DNA of 49,644 nt from Campylobacterota bacterium (GTDB lineage Bacteria; Babelota; Babeliae; Babelales; Chromulinivoraceae). The stretch covers positions 63,519-113,162 of the forward strand of contig PBME01000006.1 of assembly GCA_002721975.1 (NCBI GenBank), read 5' to 3'. The notes under the pieces were generated by a model. It saw nothing but the letters and a program-made list of their open reading frames with translations, was not told where the DNA came from and did no database searches. Shown here in pieces: positions 27,336 through 35,661 of this stretch (position 1 is its first letter; each line of letters starts with the position of its first letter). Position numbers and translations under genes: made by a program.

Positions 27336-28013
27336 ATGCATAAAATAGTAATTTTAATACCGTTATTGTGTACTGTTTATTGTTTGCATGCATCTGATAA
27401 AACAAGTAGATGCAAAAAAAGTTTACAAAGTTATCAATATGTCAGTATGTTAGCAACACAAGGTAAAAAACATATAATTTTTCCAACACAACAAAGACCA
27501 GCAGATGCTACTGTAGCTAAGAAACCTACGATGACTAGAAAGTTGATTTACGATTTGCTTATAGCTCGAGAAATACCTTACAATTTTAATGTAACAAGAC
27601 AAGAAAATATCGCTCAAATGCATAAGGTTCTTAAACATTGGGATAAAAGATTACTTGAAGGTGGGGTTGAGTTGTTTGTACGCTTTTATTATGCAGATAA
27701 ATTATATTCTGATTTGCAACAGGGTAAAGTAGCTTTGGACCCTTCAGAATCGTTTTATCAAAATGTATCTCGCTTGAGCGAAACTCGCGAATATTGTGAT
27801 GATCAAGATTATAATGATTTAAATAACGGAGATAGACATATTGTTGGTGTTGTAAATCAATTTGCAAATGAGCATAGTATAATTTTTACTCAATCTTCAA
27901 AGTTGAAAAAATATAATAAATTTTTAGATGAGTTAGATATAAAAGTGAATACAGATTCACTGGATGAAATATTAGATGAGTTAGTCATAAAAGTGAATAC
28001 AGATTCACTATGA
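27336..28013 (+). CDS. Unknown exported protein, 3' end eroded within tandem repeats
   Basis: A 225-residue product with a signal peptide (KIVILIPLLCTVYCLHAS). Residues about 65-180 align with the neighbouring pseudogene at 28259-29050, sharing the SDL..GKVA motif, the F-Y-[EQ]-N-V motif and VVNQFA, so the two are a duplicated pair. No known family. The C-terminus ends in two 16-residue repeats (LDELDIKVNTDSLDEI and a partial copy), and the 48-bp DNA repeat continues past the stop in another frame. The original protein was probably about 17 residues longer. A TATAAT box near 27300 may be its -10 element. Confidence 0.72.
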   Translation: MHKIVILIPLLCTVYCLHASDKTSRCKKSLQSYQYVSMLATQGKKHIIFPTQQRPADATVAKKPTMTRKLIYDLLIAREIPYNFNVTRQENIAQMHKVLKHWDKRLLEGGVELFVRFYYADKLYSDLQQGKVALDPSESFYQNVSRLSETREYCDDQDYNDLNNGDRHIVGVVNQFANEHSIIFTQSSKLKKYNKFLDELDIKVNTDSLDEILDELVIKVNTDSL

Positions 28014-28065
28014 CTTTTTAGATGTATTTGTTATAGAAGCGAACGCAGATTTACTAGATTTTTAA
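27924..28065 (+). repeat. Three degenerate 46-48-bp tandem repeats
   Basis: Copies start at 27924, 27972 and 28018, each opening TTAGATG. The first two are nearly identical and in frame. Copy 2 is 2 bases short, which puts copy 3 in another frame; there copy 3 still reads LDVFVIEANADLLDF and then stops at 28063-28065. Confidence 0.85.
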
Positions 28066-28258
28066 CAGATTTATATATCGTTAAAGTATTAACATGTATA
28101 CTTTTTTTAGTTGTATCTATATGTTGCTACTTTTTGAAATTTTTAAACAATCCTAAATATAAAGTTATAAAACAATAGATTTTTTGCGTGCTTTTATAAA
28201 ATGTAGTATTCTTAATACGTATAAAATGCTTTTTTAAAAGGAAATATTAGGGGTTTTC

Positions 28259-29050
28259 ATGTTAAAAAAATTAATTTTGTTATGCAGTTTGGTACCTTGT
28301 TTTTTGGAATCATCTTGAAGTTGAAGTTAGGAGATTGTATGATTTATTATCAGAAACAAAGTCTTGTAGCTTTACTGGAGTTAGCAGTGTTGTTGAGGAA
28401 TATAATGCAGCAGAATGTGATTTAAATAATCGATTAAGCAATGACACTCGTTCGCTTAATCTTTCTCTCAATTTGACCTTCGAGCAAAATGTATTACGTA
28501 TAGCTACAAAAGAAGAATATTCGGTATTGCCTCAAACAAGAATCAAGCAGTTATTACAATTTGCTGCTCAAAAATATGATTGGAAGTTTGGCTCAGAAAT
28601 TACACCTGCACAAGTAAGGGAACATTTGCATGCAAAACGACTAAAGTATGATTTTGACAGCACAGAAGAACGAAATGTAAGAAGTATTGCTTTTATGAAT
28701 GGTGCTCCTAGCGAAGCAATTATTCGAGAAGGTGTAAAGCTATTTTTAGCTGAGATGCGTGTTATTCAATTGCGACAACAAGAGCAATTAAGTAGTGATT
28801 TGCATGAAGGCAAAGTTGCTTTCAATAAAGATAAAACTTTTATGAAAATGTAGACGCTTTATATAAAACAAACCAATATGGAGTAGAATCTAATATTATA
28901 TGTGTGGTAAATCAATTTGCACGGCAAAAACAAATTACTTTTGCACCTGATAAAGATTTAGAAGATTGTAATCACTGTATAGAAAATTTTTTGCCAACAA
29001 TACCAGGTAATGTTCTTTGGAGTAAGTGCATCAAAAAACCAAAAGGTATA
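28259..29050 (+). pseudogene. Paralogue of the exported protein at 27336, with two frameshifts
   Basis: ATG 28259, after AAAAGGAAATATTAGGGG, opens a signal peptide (LKKLILLCSLVPCFLESS) that stops at 28316-28318. The body continues in the +1 frame from about 28275 (NHLEVEVRRLYDLLSETK) to TAG 28851-28853. It resumes in the original frame as F-YENVDALYK...ICVVNQFARQKQITF to TAA 29048-29050. The second shift lies in ACTTTTATG: one extra T would restore FYENV, matching the paralogue's FYQNV. The two shifts cancel in frame. Two independent indels in a decaying gene are the simplest explanation; sequencing errors in T and A runs are the alternative. Confidence 0.82.
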
Positions 29051-29141
29051 ACAGTTCGTAAAGAAAGCCGATAGAAAAAACAAAGAAATTACACATTTAT
29101 AGTTAATATTTTTGTCTGTATGAATAGATAGTAAGTAAGTT

Positions 29142-29573
29142 ATGAGATATATCTATATAAAAAAAAGTATATTGCTGTTCGGTTTAGTTGTACAAACTGG
29201 TGTTTATGGATCAGTACAAGAACCTCAACACAACGTAGTGTTTAAAGTAAAACGCAAGCAAAGACAACATGCATCAGTACATCAAAAAAGCAACCAAAAG
29301 GTCGACTGGCAAAAAAAATATTATGAGTCTATGACTAAATGTTGTCAAGGGTCATATTGGGCAGTATTTTGTTGTGCTGCTATGATAGATGGTGTTTCTC
29401 ATGATGCATGCAATGTGCCTGCATATATGTCAATTGCAAACAATTATTGTTGTTGTCAAGAGTGTCAAAATTATGCAGAAGAAAAAGCTGAGCATTATCG
29501 TAATCAGTTGGAACAATACTTGCGCCAAATATCTCAAACTAAAAAGTCTCAAAAGATTAAAAAAATAGATTAA
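29142..29573 (+). CDS. Small exported cysteine-rich protein
   Basis: A 143-residue protein with a signal peptide (KSILLFGLVVQTGVYGS), a basic linker (KVKRKQRQHASVHQKS), and a Cys-rich centre: Cys clusters CC, CC, C and CCC-x2-C between about 67 and 110, with hydrophobic residues between. The C-terminus is helical and charged (AEEKAEHYRNQLEQY). No family is known. The protein at 33033 has the same order of a Cys-rich hydrophobic block followed by Y...KAEH. Cysteines in an exported protein suggest disulfides or metal binding. Confidence 0.7.
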   Translation: MRYIYIKKSILLFGLVVQTGVYGSVQEPQHNVVFKVKRKQRQHASVHQKSNQKVDWQKKYYESMTKCCQGSYWAVFCCAAMIDGVSHDACNVPAYMSIANNYCCCQECQNYAEEKAEHYRNQLEQYLRQISQTKKSQKIKKID

Positions 29574-29622
29574 TTGTATAAAAATTTTTGTAAAAAAGCT
29601 TTGTAAAAAAGGTTTAATCCTT

Positions 29623-29651
29623 TTGCCTGGCGTTTTAAGCTGTAGTATAAT
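29623..29651 (+). promoter_or_regulatory. Near-consensus promoter of gene 29695
   Basis: TTGCCT (29623-29628) and TATAAT (29646-29651) are separated by 17 bases. The start codon lies 43 bases after the -10 box. Confidence 0.75.
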
Positions 29652-29694
29652 AATAAAGTAAAAAGTATATAAAATAGCACTGTAGGGGTGGTTT

Positions 29695-30441
29695 ATGTAT
29701 CAAAAAATTATAGCGTTTTGTGCGATATTTGTGGTGAGTTTACATACATCTGATGTTCGTAAAGTTACCTTTGCTGATGATGTTAATGAACATGCGAGTA
29801 TGCATTTACCTTTGAGTAATCGAGGTAAAAGAATGCAAGGAGCTTTCTCTCAGTCTGGCAAAAATACCATTAAACGAGTAGAGCAAGTGTTTGTTGATCC
29901 TCAAGTTACAACAACAATTTCTAAAAAAGTAGTTCGTAATTCAGATGGAAGTCTTAAGTTGTCTAAAAAAGGAGAAGCCTTTAAAATTATGTTGCATAAA
30001 AAAGAGTGTACTGTTGATTGTTCTTCAACATTAGATTTAGAAGTGCGACGGTTTCAAAATTATTTGTTACAAAAAAATAAGTGTCCACATGTTAATGAAA
30101 TTCGTTTAGTTATACAAGAAACAATGACTAGTAATAATTTACAATTTGCAGCATCAGCTGCAGCCGTTAGTGTAAATAATGTATCGCAGGAGAATCTTAA
30201 TCAAGTAGCTGGGTTAGAAAAAAATGTACAAAGTCTACAAGCAAAATCTTGTAAAATAGCTTTGCAAAACCATGCTAATAATCATGAAAAGCAATCATCG
30301 AGTGCAACAAAAGATGCTTTATCGCAAGTTGTTGTACAGGTTGCATCACAAAAAAATAATTATTCTCAAGACTGGTTTCGATCATTAGGTTCAGTGGCGT
30401 CCAAACCAGTAACAAACAATTCAGTTTTAGAATTTGAATAA
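29695..30441 (+). CDS. Unknown exported protein
   Basis: The 248-residue product has a signal peptide (KIIAFCAIFVVSLHTS). A mixed region with SNRGKRMQGAFSQSGKNTIK and KKGEAFKIMLHKKECTVDC (two Cys three apart) is followed by a helical part to about 140 and an Asn/Gln/Ser-rich low-complexity tail. I recognise no domain. GGGGTGG stands just before the ATG. A clear promoter lies upstream, and the next gene has its own -10 box, so it is transcribed alone. Confidence 0.72.
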   Translation: MYQKIIAFCAIFVVSLHTSDVRKVTFADDVNEHASMHLPLSNRGKRMQGAFSQSGKNTIKRVEQVFVDPQVTTTISKKVVRNSDGSLKLSKKGEAFKIMLHKKECTVDCSSTLDLEVRRFQNYLLQKNKCPHVNEIRLVIQETMTSNNLQFAASAAAVSVNNVSQENLNQVAGLEKNVQSLQAKSCKIALQNHANNHEKQSSSATKDALSQVVVQVASQKNNYSQDWFRSLGSVASKPVTNNSVLEFE

Positions 30442-30503
30442 TAAAAGAAGTAGCATGAAAAAAAGATTATATAAATTTCATGTGTTCTTCGATACGTATT
30501 CGA

Positions 30504-30509
30504 TATAAT
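30504..30509 (+). promoter_or_regulatory. Perfect -10 box of gene 30528
   Basis: TATAAT lies 18 bases before the start codon, so transcription should begin near 30516. This rules out the in-frame ATG at 30480 as the start. The -35 region is poor. Confidence 0.6.
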
Positions 30510-30527
30510 TTCATTATGGAGGTTTTG

Positions 30528-31250
30528 ATGAAAAAAATTATGTTACTTATGGTAGGTTTACATTGTTATAATCTTATGTTTGCAGGGCCGTGTATGTCAT
30601 GTGAATCAGAATATGTCGATGTTCATCATTTTAGAGGTGATAGGCTACGTAATAATGCTGAGCAGCAGAATGATGATGATCAAACATTTTCTACGCAAGA
30701 CAGTGTTGTTTCTAAAATTATTACTAAACATGATGCTTTAAGAAAAGCTGCAAGTATAGACACTGTTCAGGCTCCACTTGTTGATATGGATATTTTTATA
30801 TATCGAGCTTTAAAGGCAAATGCTTATAAAAAAAACATATCTGAATTTAATGGGACAAACCTTTTTGAAGAAGTAACAGATGTTAAAAAATTTATGTATG
30901 ATCTGGATAAATATTCAAAATATGTAGAACATGCAACTGCTGAAAATGCTGTTTTGCAAGCTATGTATGAACAAAGTGTCATTCAACAACAAATAGATGA
31001 TAGTCATGCTGAAATCGATCCAATGCATGGATTTTTAGGGAACAAAGAGCATATTAAAATAAAATTATTTGGATACTCTCATAATCCAATTGTTAAATAT
31101 GCTATTGCAGAAGGTTTAGTTCTTTACGCGTATAAAAAAACTCAAGATATTACCTTGTCCCAAGAAGAACATAAAAAATGGTTTGATACGTATACTACAT
31201 GGCGATCTTCATTTATGAGTCCTTTGCGTATGCGCTATGTACCAAGATAA
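30528..31250 (+). CDS. Unknown exported protein
   Basis: I start at ATG 30528, 5 bases after a perfect GGAGG and inside the expected transcript. The product has 240 residues and a signal peptide (KKIMLLMVGLHCYNLMFAG) followed by CMSC. The mature part is acidic, then helical, with no recognised motif (DMDIFIYRALKANAYKK, KKFMYDLDKYSKYVEH). Upstream frames overlap the -10 box and are not coding. It ends at a strong terminator. Confidence 0.75.
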   Translation: MKKIMLLMVGLHCYNLMFAGPCMSCESEYVDVHHFRGDRLRNNAEQQNDDDQTFSTQDSVVSKIITKHDALRKAASIDTVQAPLVDMDIFIYRALKANAYKKNISEFNGTNLFEEVTDVKKFMYDLDKYSKYVEHATAENAVLQAMYEQSVIQQQIDDSHAEIDPMHGFLGNKEHIKIKLFGYSHNPIVKYAIAEGLVLYAYKKTQDITLSQEEHKKWFDTYTTWRSSFMSPLRMRYVPR

Positions 31251-31267
31251 ATTTTACATATGACTAC

Positions 31268-31299
31268 AAAATGACTAGTTATTTTTGACTAGTCATTTT
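31268..31299 (+). terminator. Rho-independent terminator
   Basis: Arms AAAATGACTAGT (31268-31279) and its complement (31288-31299), followed by a T-run. Confidence 0.88.
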
Positions 31300-31362
31300 T
31301 TTGTTTCTGTTTAAACTGTGAGAGAAATTTGTAAGAATATAATTTTGCAGAAATAGGTGAGT

Positions 31363-33003
31363 ATGAAAATCATTGATATTGTTGTGTTGCTAAGTGTTGG
31401 ACTGATTATGTTTGTAGGTGGTTACTTTGTGTATAATATGCATCAACGACATATTGACTTAGAGCATTATATTATCGGCTTAGAAACTAAAATACATGAT
31501 TATGAAATCAAGCAGCATGATGATTCAAGTACTTCTGTTATTAATACACAAACAACGGCAACACAGTCACAATTATGGTCTCGTTTGCAACGTACTTTAC
31601 AAAATACAGTTTTACAATTAATTGTAACGACTGCAGAGCACAACGTGTTGCAACCATATCAAGTACCTTCTCCAAGGAGAGAATCTGGTTCTGCCTTTAT
31701 TATTAGTCAAGAAGGTGAAGTCATAACAAATGCTCATGTTGTTAATCAAGCAACAATGATTATGGCTCAAATGCCAGCATTTGGTAAACATCAGTTTGAG
31801 TTAGATCTTGTCGGCATTATGCCAGAAAAAGATATTGCTTTGTTAAAGTTTAAAGCAGAAGATGTTGAAAAAATTAAAGCAACAGTTGGCAAAATGACTT
31901 ATTTGCCTTTAGGTGATTCAGACCAGGTGATGCGCTCTCAAGAGATATTAGCTTTAGGATATCCGTTAGGTCAAGAATCATTAAAAAGTACTACGGGTGT
32001 TATCAGTGGTCGAGAGTCAGGTATGATACAAATGAGTGCAGCTATTAACCCTGGAAGCTCAGGTGGGCCTTCGATTGATATGCATGGTTATGTTGTTGGG
32101 ATTAATAGAGCTGGCGTTGTAGAAGCACAGAATGTTGGTTATTTTATACCGATTAATGACTTAAAGATTTTTCTGAAAGATTTAAGAGCAGGTGGATTGG
32201 TTCGCAAACCTTATATTGGTGTTTATCAGTCGATGGCAACAGAAGAATTGGTTAAAGCGCTTGGCAATCCCGAGCCCGGTGGGACCTATGTCGTAGATGT
32301 GCTTTATGATAGTCCGTTAAAAGGGCAACTAAAGCCAGGTGATATGATTTACGAAGTAAATGGATTGTCTGTAGATTTGTATGGTGATGTCACTGTTCCT
32401 TGGAGCGAAGATAAAATATCAACAGCTGAGTATATATCTCGTTTAGCGGTAGGTAAAAAAGTGTCATTAGTAGTATATCGCAAAGGACAACGTAAGCAGT
32501 TTGTATGTACCTTTAATCGTAAGAAATTAGCACCGGTCCGTATGGTGTATCCTGGATATGAAGAGTTGCCGTATGAATCATTTGGTGGTTATGTTGTTAT
32601 GCCTTTGATGTTAAATCACTTGCCTCACTTAGTAAAAACAGCTCCTGGATTAGCAAAGTTTGCAGAAGAAAAAATGCAAGATAAGCCTCATTTGGTTGTT
32701 ACCTATGTATTGCCTAATTCTCCTGCATATCGAGCTCGATTACGTATTCAGGGATCAGTCTTGAAGAAGGTAAATGGTCAAAAAGTATCTACTTTAGATG
32801 ATTTGCGACATGCATTAGCAGATTCTGGAGATCAAATTACTGTTGAAACTACTGATAATGTCTTAGTTGCATTGTCAAAAGATAAGGTTCTTGAAAGTGA
32901 GCCAATGTTAGCTCAGGTATTTGGCTATAAGGTAACTCCAGGAATGAAGCAATTATTACCACAACAGGCTAGTTCTATTGCTCAGCAAATGCCGTTAGCT
33001 TAA
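31363..33003 (+). CDS. Membrane-anchored HtrA/DegP-like serine protease with PDZ domains
   Basis: Enzymes of this family degrade or refold damaged envelope proteins. From ATG 31363 (AGGTG just upstream) the product has 546 residues: an N-terminal membrane helix (about 3-22), a short coil, a trypsin-like domain with catalytic His125 (TNAHVV), Asp157 (KDIALLKF) and Ser233 (GSSGGP), a PDZ domain (about 280-380), and a second PDZ-like region (about 440-510) with VLPNSPAYRARL and VNGQKVSTLDDLRHAL. It is longer than typical DegP (about 450), mainly between the two PDZ units. A signal-anchor instead of a cleaved peptide suggests it stays on the membrane facing the periplasm. It is followed 29 bases later by a small Cys-rich gene. 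Confidence 0.93.
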   Translation: MKIIDIVVLLSVGLIMFVGGYFVYNMHQRHIDLEHYIIGLETKIHDYEIKQHDDSSTSVINTQTTATQSQLWSRLQRTLQNTVLQLIVTTAEHNVLQPYQVPSPRRESGSAFIISQEGEVITNAHVVNQATMIMAQMPAFGKHQFELDLVGIMPEKDIALLKFKAEDVEKIKATVGKMTYLPLGDSDQVMRSQEILALGYPLGQESLKSTTGVISGRESGMIQMSAAINPGSSGGPSIDMHGYVVGINRAGVVEAQNVGYFIPINDLKIFLKDLRAGGLVRKPYIGVYQSMATEELVKALGNPEPGGTYVVDVLYDSPLKGQLKPGDMIYEVNGLSVDLYGDVTVPWSEDKISTAEYISRLAVGKKVSLVVYRKGQRKQFVCTFNRKKLAPVRMVYPGYEELPYESFGGYVVMPLMLNHLPHLVKTAPGLAKFAEEKMQDKPHLVVTYVLPNSPAYRARLRIQGSVLKKVNGQKVSTLDDLRHALADSGDQITVETTDNVLVALSKDKVLESEPMLAQVFGYKVTPGMKQLLPQQASSIAQQMPLA

Positions 33004-33032
33004 ATTGTAATTTTCATATAAAAGATGCTGAT

Positions 33033-33317
33033 ATGAGTCGTTATATTATTCTTTTTGGATTATTATGTTGGACAACTTCTAGTACCCTTTCTGATCATCG
33101 CAACACTAAAGAATCTTTGCATACAATAGCTATTCAAGGTCTTGCTTTAACTTTTTGGTTGGCGAGTTGTTCAGGTTATACTGTGGCTACTGTTTTATAT
33201 GGTTGTGGCTGTGAAAAAGCTGCAGATGTAGTCGGAGATTGTGGTGATGCGTGTGTTGATTATGCGTATCAATATCAAAAAAAAGCAGAGCACAGTAATA
33301 TACAGCGGATGAAGTAA
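33033..33317 (+). CDS. Small exported cysteine-rich protein
   Basis: A 94-residue product with a signal peptide (YIILFGLLCWTTSSTLS). The core is hydrophobic and Cys-rich (SCSGY, GCGCEKAADVVGDCGDACVDY) and the tail is YQYQKKAEHSN. It resembles the C-terminal half of the protein at 29142, which has the same order of Cys-rich hydrophobic block, Tyr/Ala segment and KAEH, so the two may be one family. No known family matches. It starts 29 bases after the HtrA-like gene and may be translated from the same message. Confidence 0.7.
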   Translation: MSRYIILFGLLCWTTSSTLSDHRNTKESLHTIAIQGLALTFWLASCSGYTVATVLYGCGCEKAADVVGDCGDACVDYAYQYQKKAEHSNIQRMK

Positions 33318-33343
33318 TATTTCTGACGATAAGCGTTGATAGT

Positions 33344-33366
33344 GCCTCTAAATTATACTTTGGGGC
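33344..33366 (+). terminator. Weak terminator hairpin
   Basis: Arms GCCTCTAAA (33344-33352) and TTTGGGGC (33359-33366) pair with one bulged base and one G-T pair, followed by TTTT. Confidence 0.5.
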
Positions 33367-33368
33367 TT

Positions 33369-33397
33369 TTGACCATCTGTTGTCTATGTGAGATACT
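33369..33397 (+). promoter_or_regulatory. Near-consensus promoter of gene 33435
   Basis: TTGACC (33369-33374) and GATACT (33392-33397) are separated by 17 bases. The -35 box begins immediately after the terminator stem of the preceding gene. Confidence 0.75.
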
Positions 33398-33434
33398 AAT
33401 AGTGTAGTAAAAGTGTTTAAAAATGGAGGTATAT

Positions 33435-34484
33435 ATGAATAAGTTTACTAAATCATTAGTATCAATTTTGTTATTTTTTTCAGTAAGTATGCATGGTATG
33501 TTACGTCGTACTGTGACAACAAAGTCTTCGAGTTTTGGTAAAAACTTTATTGCTCCAAGTGCGTTTAATTCTCAAGGTTATCATACAAGCATGAGTAATA
33601 GTATGCCACATACATATAGTATGGATACTCGTAAGCATGTGTATGGAGATGATTGGAGAAATCGTCAGCAGCAAGATAAAGAATATTACAATCAAAACTT
33701 TTGGAAGTATGGTAAAAGATTTGCTGCATTTTGTCTTGTGTGTAAAACATGTAAAGTTGCTGCTTCTTATGCATTGTATATGAAACTTGAACAAGAAATG
33801 CAAGAAAAAGGTTCTTATATGTTTAGGCTAAAGCAAGTTTTGATACATCAAGATTGGAAAGAATTTGATCGTATGATCGAAGAAAACCTTAACTCTCAAC
33901 GAACTGCTTTAGATAATGAAATCATTTTGAATCAAATTGAAGAGAAAGAATCTTTTAAGCGAAAAGTAAAGTTTATAAGCAAATCGTTACAAGTTGAGTT
34001 GAAAATACTTATTATGTTTTTAAAGACTTCTTATGTTATAGATACATGTAAAGATCTTGATACATATGATTATATACAATTAAAATTTTTTATAAAAATG
34101 AATAGCATTATGCTTGGTGCTAGAGCAAGCAATTGGGGTAATGTGTGGCAGCTTGCTTTGCACCTACCTATTGCAGTTAAATATCAAGATTTAGATGCAG
34201 TGATTGATCTTATAAAATATTATCATCATATGCAATCAGATGTTTCTCAATCTAACTATAACAACGCTCATAAATATGTACTAACAAAATTAGCTGTAGA
34301 TGCTTTATTGGAAAATAGAAATCAAAAGCTATTTACAGATAAAGAAATACAGATAATTAAATTGTTGTTAAATGTAGGTGTAGACCTAAATCTTTTAAAA
34401 GATAAGCAACAATTTATTGAGTTAGTCAATCAGACAAATTGTCGTTGGTTACAATCAAAAATTGAAGAAAAAGTAACAAAATAA
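33435..34484 (+). CDS. Exported protein with membrane helix and ankyrin-like tail
   Basis: ATG 33435 lies 5 bases after a perfect GGAGG; the ATG at 33423 overlaps that site and is not used. The 349-residue product has a signal peptide (KSLVSILLFFSVSMHGM), a Ser/Tyr-rich basic region (about 25-85), a short hydrophobic segment with Cys (RFAAFCLVCKTCKVAASYAL, about 93-112), a long charged helical part, and an ankyrin-like end (EIQIIKLLLNVGVDLNLL). This layout recurs in the products at 10300 and 18010. Function unknown. Confidence 0.76.
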   Translation: MNKFTKSLVSILLFFSVSMHGMLRRTVTTKSSSFGKNFIAPSAFNSQGYHTSMSNSMPHTYSMDTRKHVYGDDWRNRQQQDKEYYNQNFWKYGKRFAAFCLVCKTCKVAASYALYMKLEQEMQEKGSYMFRLKQVLIHQDWKEFDRMIEENLNSQRTALDNEIILNQIEEKESFKRKVKFISKSLQVELKILIMFLKTSYVIDTCKDLDTYDYIQLKFFIKMNSIMLGARASNWGNVWQLALHLPIAVKYQDLDAVIDLIKYYHHMQSDVSQSNYNNAHKYVLTKLAVDALLENRNQKLFTDKEIQIIKLLLNVGVDLNLLKDKQQFIELVNQTNCRWLQSKIEEKVTK

Positions 34485-34497
34485 GAATTTGCCTACG

Positions 34498-34537
34498 TTT
34501 TGAAAAGAGCTGTGAACAATAACAGCTCTTTTCAAAA
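34498..34537 (+). terminator. Rho-independent terminator
   Basis: 16-bp arms TTTTGAAAAGAGCTGT (34498-34513) and ACAGCTCTTTTCAAAA (34522-34537), followed by CTTTTAA. Confidence 0.8.
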
Positions 34538-34587
34538 CTTTTAAATGTAGTAAATTTAGTATTAGAATAACGTTTTTAGGGGTTTTT

Positions 34588-35025
34588 ATGAAAAAAGTTT
34601 TATTATTATTTGGAGTATGTGCTTCATTATCTTTGTTAGGATCAGGTGGAGAATTATCGGGTAGTAATCCTGATTTGTCTACTATGAAGAATGCAGATAG
34701 TAAACAAAGTAGTTTATCTAGTGAAAATTTTGAAGAAAAAAAAGATCATAAAAAAAATAGCTCAATATTTTTGCCGAAAGATTGTTTTGTTGTTTATAAA
34801 ACAAAGCCTGTACGGTCAGAAGAAGAAGAAAGAGAATTTCAAAAAGAATCGTCTTCTTTTCGTGAAAGAAATAAGCTTGGTATTAGTAAAAAAAATGATG
34901 AAGCAAGAGCTAAACAACAACGATTAAAAGGATTACTTGAGCAGCATCATAATGCTTGGTTACGTTATCATGCTAAGAAAAATAACACATCAGAATTTCC
35001 TTGTGCGGTTCAAGAAATAGTATAA
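34588..35025 (+). CDS. Small unknown exported charged protein
   Basis: A 145-residue product with a signal peptide (KVLLLFGVCASLSLLGSGG), a Ser/Asn/Lys/Asp-rich region that is probably disordered (about 22-55), and a charged helical C-terminus (SEEEEREFQKESSSFRERNK, then KQQRLKGLLEQHHNAWLRYH). No family is recognised. GGGG precedes the ATG by 6 bases. It is transcribed alone between two strong terminators. Confidence 0.72.
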   Translation: MKKVLLLFGVCASLSLLGSGGELSGSNPDLSTMKNADSKQSSLSSENFEEKKDHKKNSSIFLPKDCFVVYKTKPVRSEEEEREFQKESSSFRERNKLGISKKNDEARAKQQRLKGLLEQHHNAWLRYHAKKNNTSEFPCAVQEIV

Positions 35026-35032
35026 AAAACAA

Positions 35033-35081
35033 CATAAAAAAAGATGCTAGTTATATTCAATAACTAGCATCTTTTTTTATG
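35033..35081. terminator. Long bidirectional hairpin terminator
   Basis: Perfect 22-bp arms (35033-35054 and 35060-35081) with a 5-base loop and internal A7/T7 runs, placed between the convergent genes ending at 35025 and 35092. Confidence 0.93.
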
Positions 35082-35091
35082 TAAAAATTCT

Positions 35092-35628
35092 TTAAAAGTT
35101 TTTAGGTTTTATAATGGCAACTGTGGTGCTATATAGTACTGAGTTTGGTACAAATACTGTCATTTCTTCAGTTTGAAGTGTTGTGTAGCGGATGTTAATG
35201 TCGATTACTTTACCTTGCCAATCTTTGATCTTGATTTCATCGCCGACTTTAAATTGTTGATATGCCATGATGAGCATACCTGCAATGATGTTAGAGATCA
35301 TATCTTTCATACCGAAGCTGAGGGCAACACCAGATATTCCTAAAGCACCGATAAGCGGTGATATTTCGACACCTAAATTTTGTAAAATTAAAATTATTAA
35401 CAATAAATTAATAGAATATCGTATGATTTTTCTAATTAATAATGCACTATGTTTGTTAACTTTTTTGTTTTCTAAAAAATGTTTTAAAGCATTAATAATA
35501 AATTTTTCTGCAAAGTAACCACCAATTATTATAGTTAAAACAGTTAGAGTTTTCATGCTAATGCTAAGTGCATTTTCTGATAAATTCTTGTATGAAAATT
35601 CTAAAAAATTATGAAATATAGGTAACAT
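35092..35628 (-). CDS. Short MscS-type mechanosensitive channel protein (second copy)
   Basis: A 178-residue protein of the MscS family, which opens under membrane tension to release solutes. Three membrane helices (about 21-40, 65-85 and 92-120) lead to the pore helix and beta domain: LGISGVALSFGMKDMISNIIAGMLIM, then FKVGDEIKIKDWQGKVIDI and VFVPNSVL. The protein ends directly after the beta domain. E. coli MscS (286 residues) has a further alpha/beta cage of about 100 residues, missing here. It is last in an operon with a paralogue and ychF. Confidence 0.88.
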   Translation of the reverse strand: MLPIFHNFLEFSYKNLSENALSISMKTLTVLTIIIGGYFAEKFIINALKHFLENKKVNKHSALLIRKIIRYSINLLLIILILQNLGVEISPLIGALGISGVALSFGMKDMISNIIAGMLIMAYQQFKVGDEIKIKDWQGKVIDINIRYTTLQTEEMTVFVPNSVLYSTTVAIIKPKNF

Positions 35629-35661
35629 GTTTTTATCCTTACGTTTACTTGTTTGATTATG

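Noticed and set aside
30480-30527. Upstream ATG for the gene at 30528
   Set aside because: It precedes the TATAAT box, so it would not be in the transcript.
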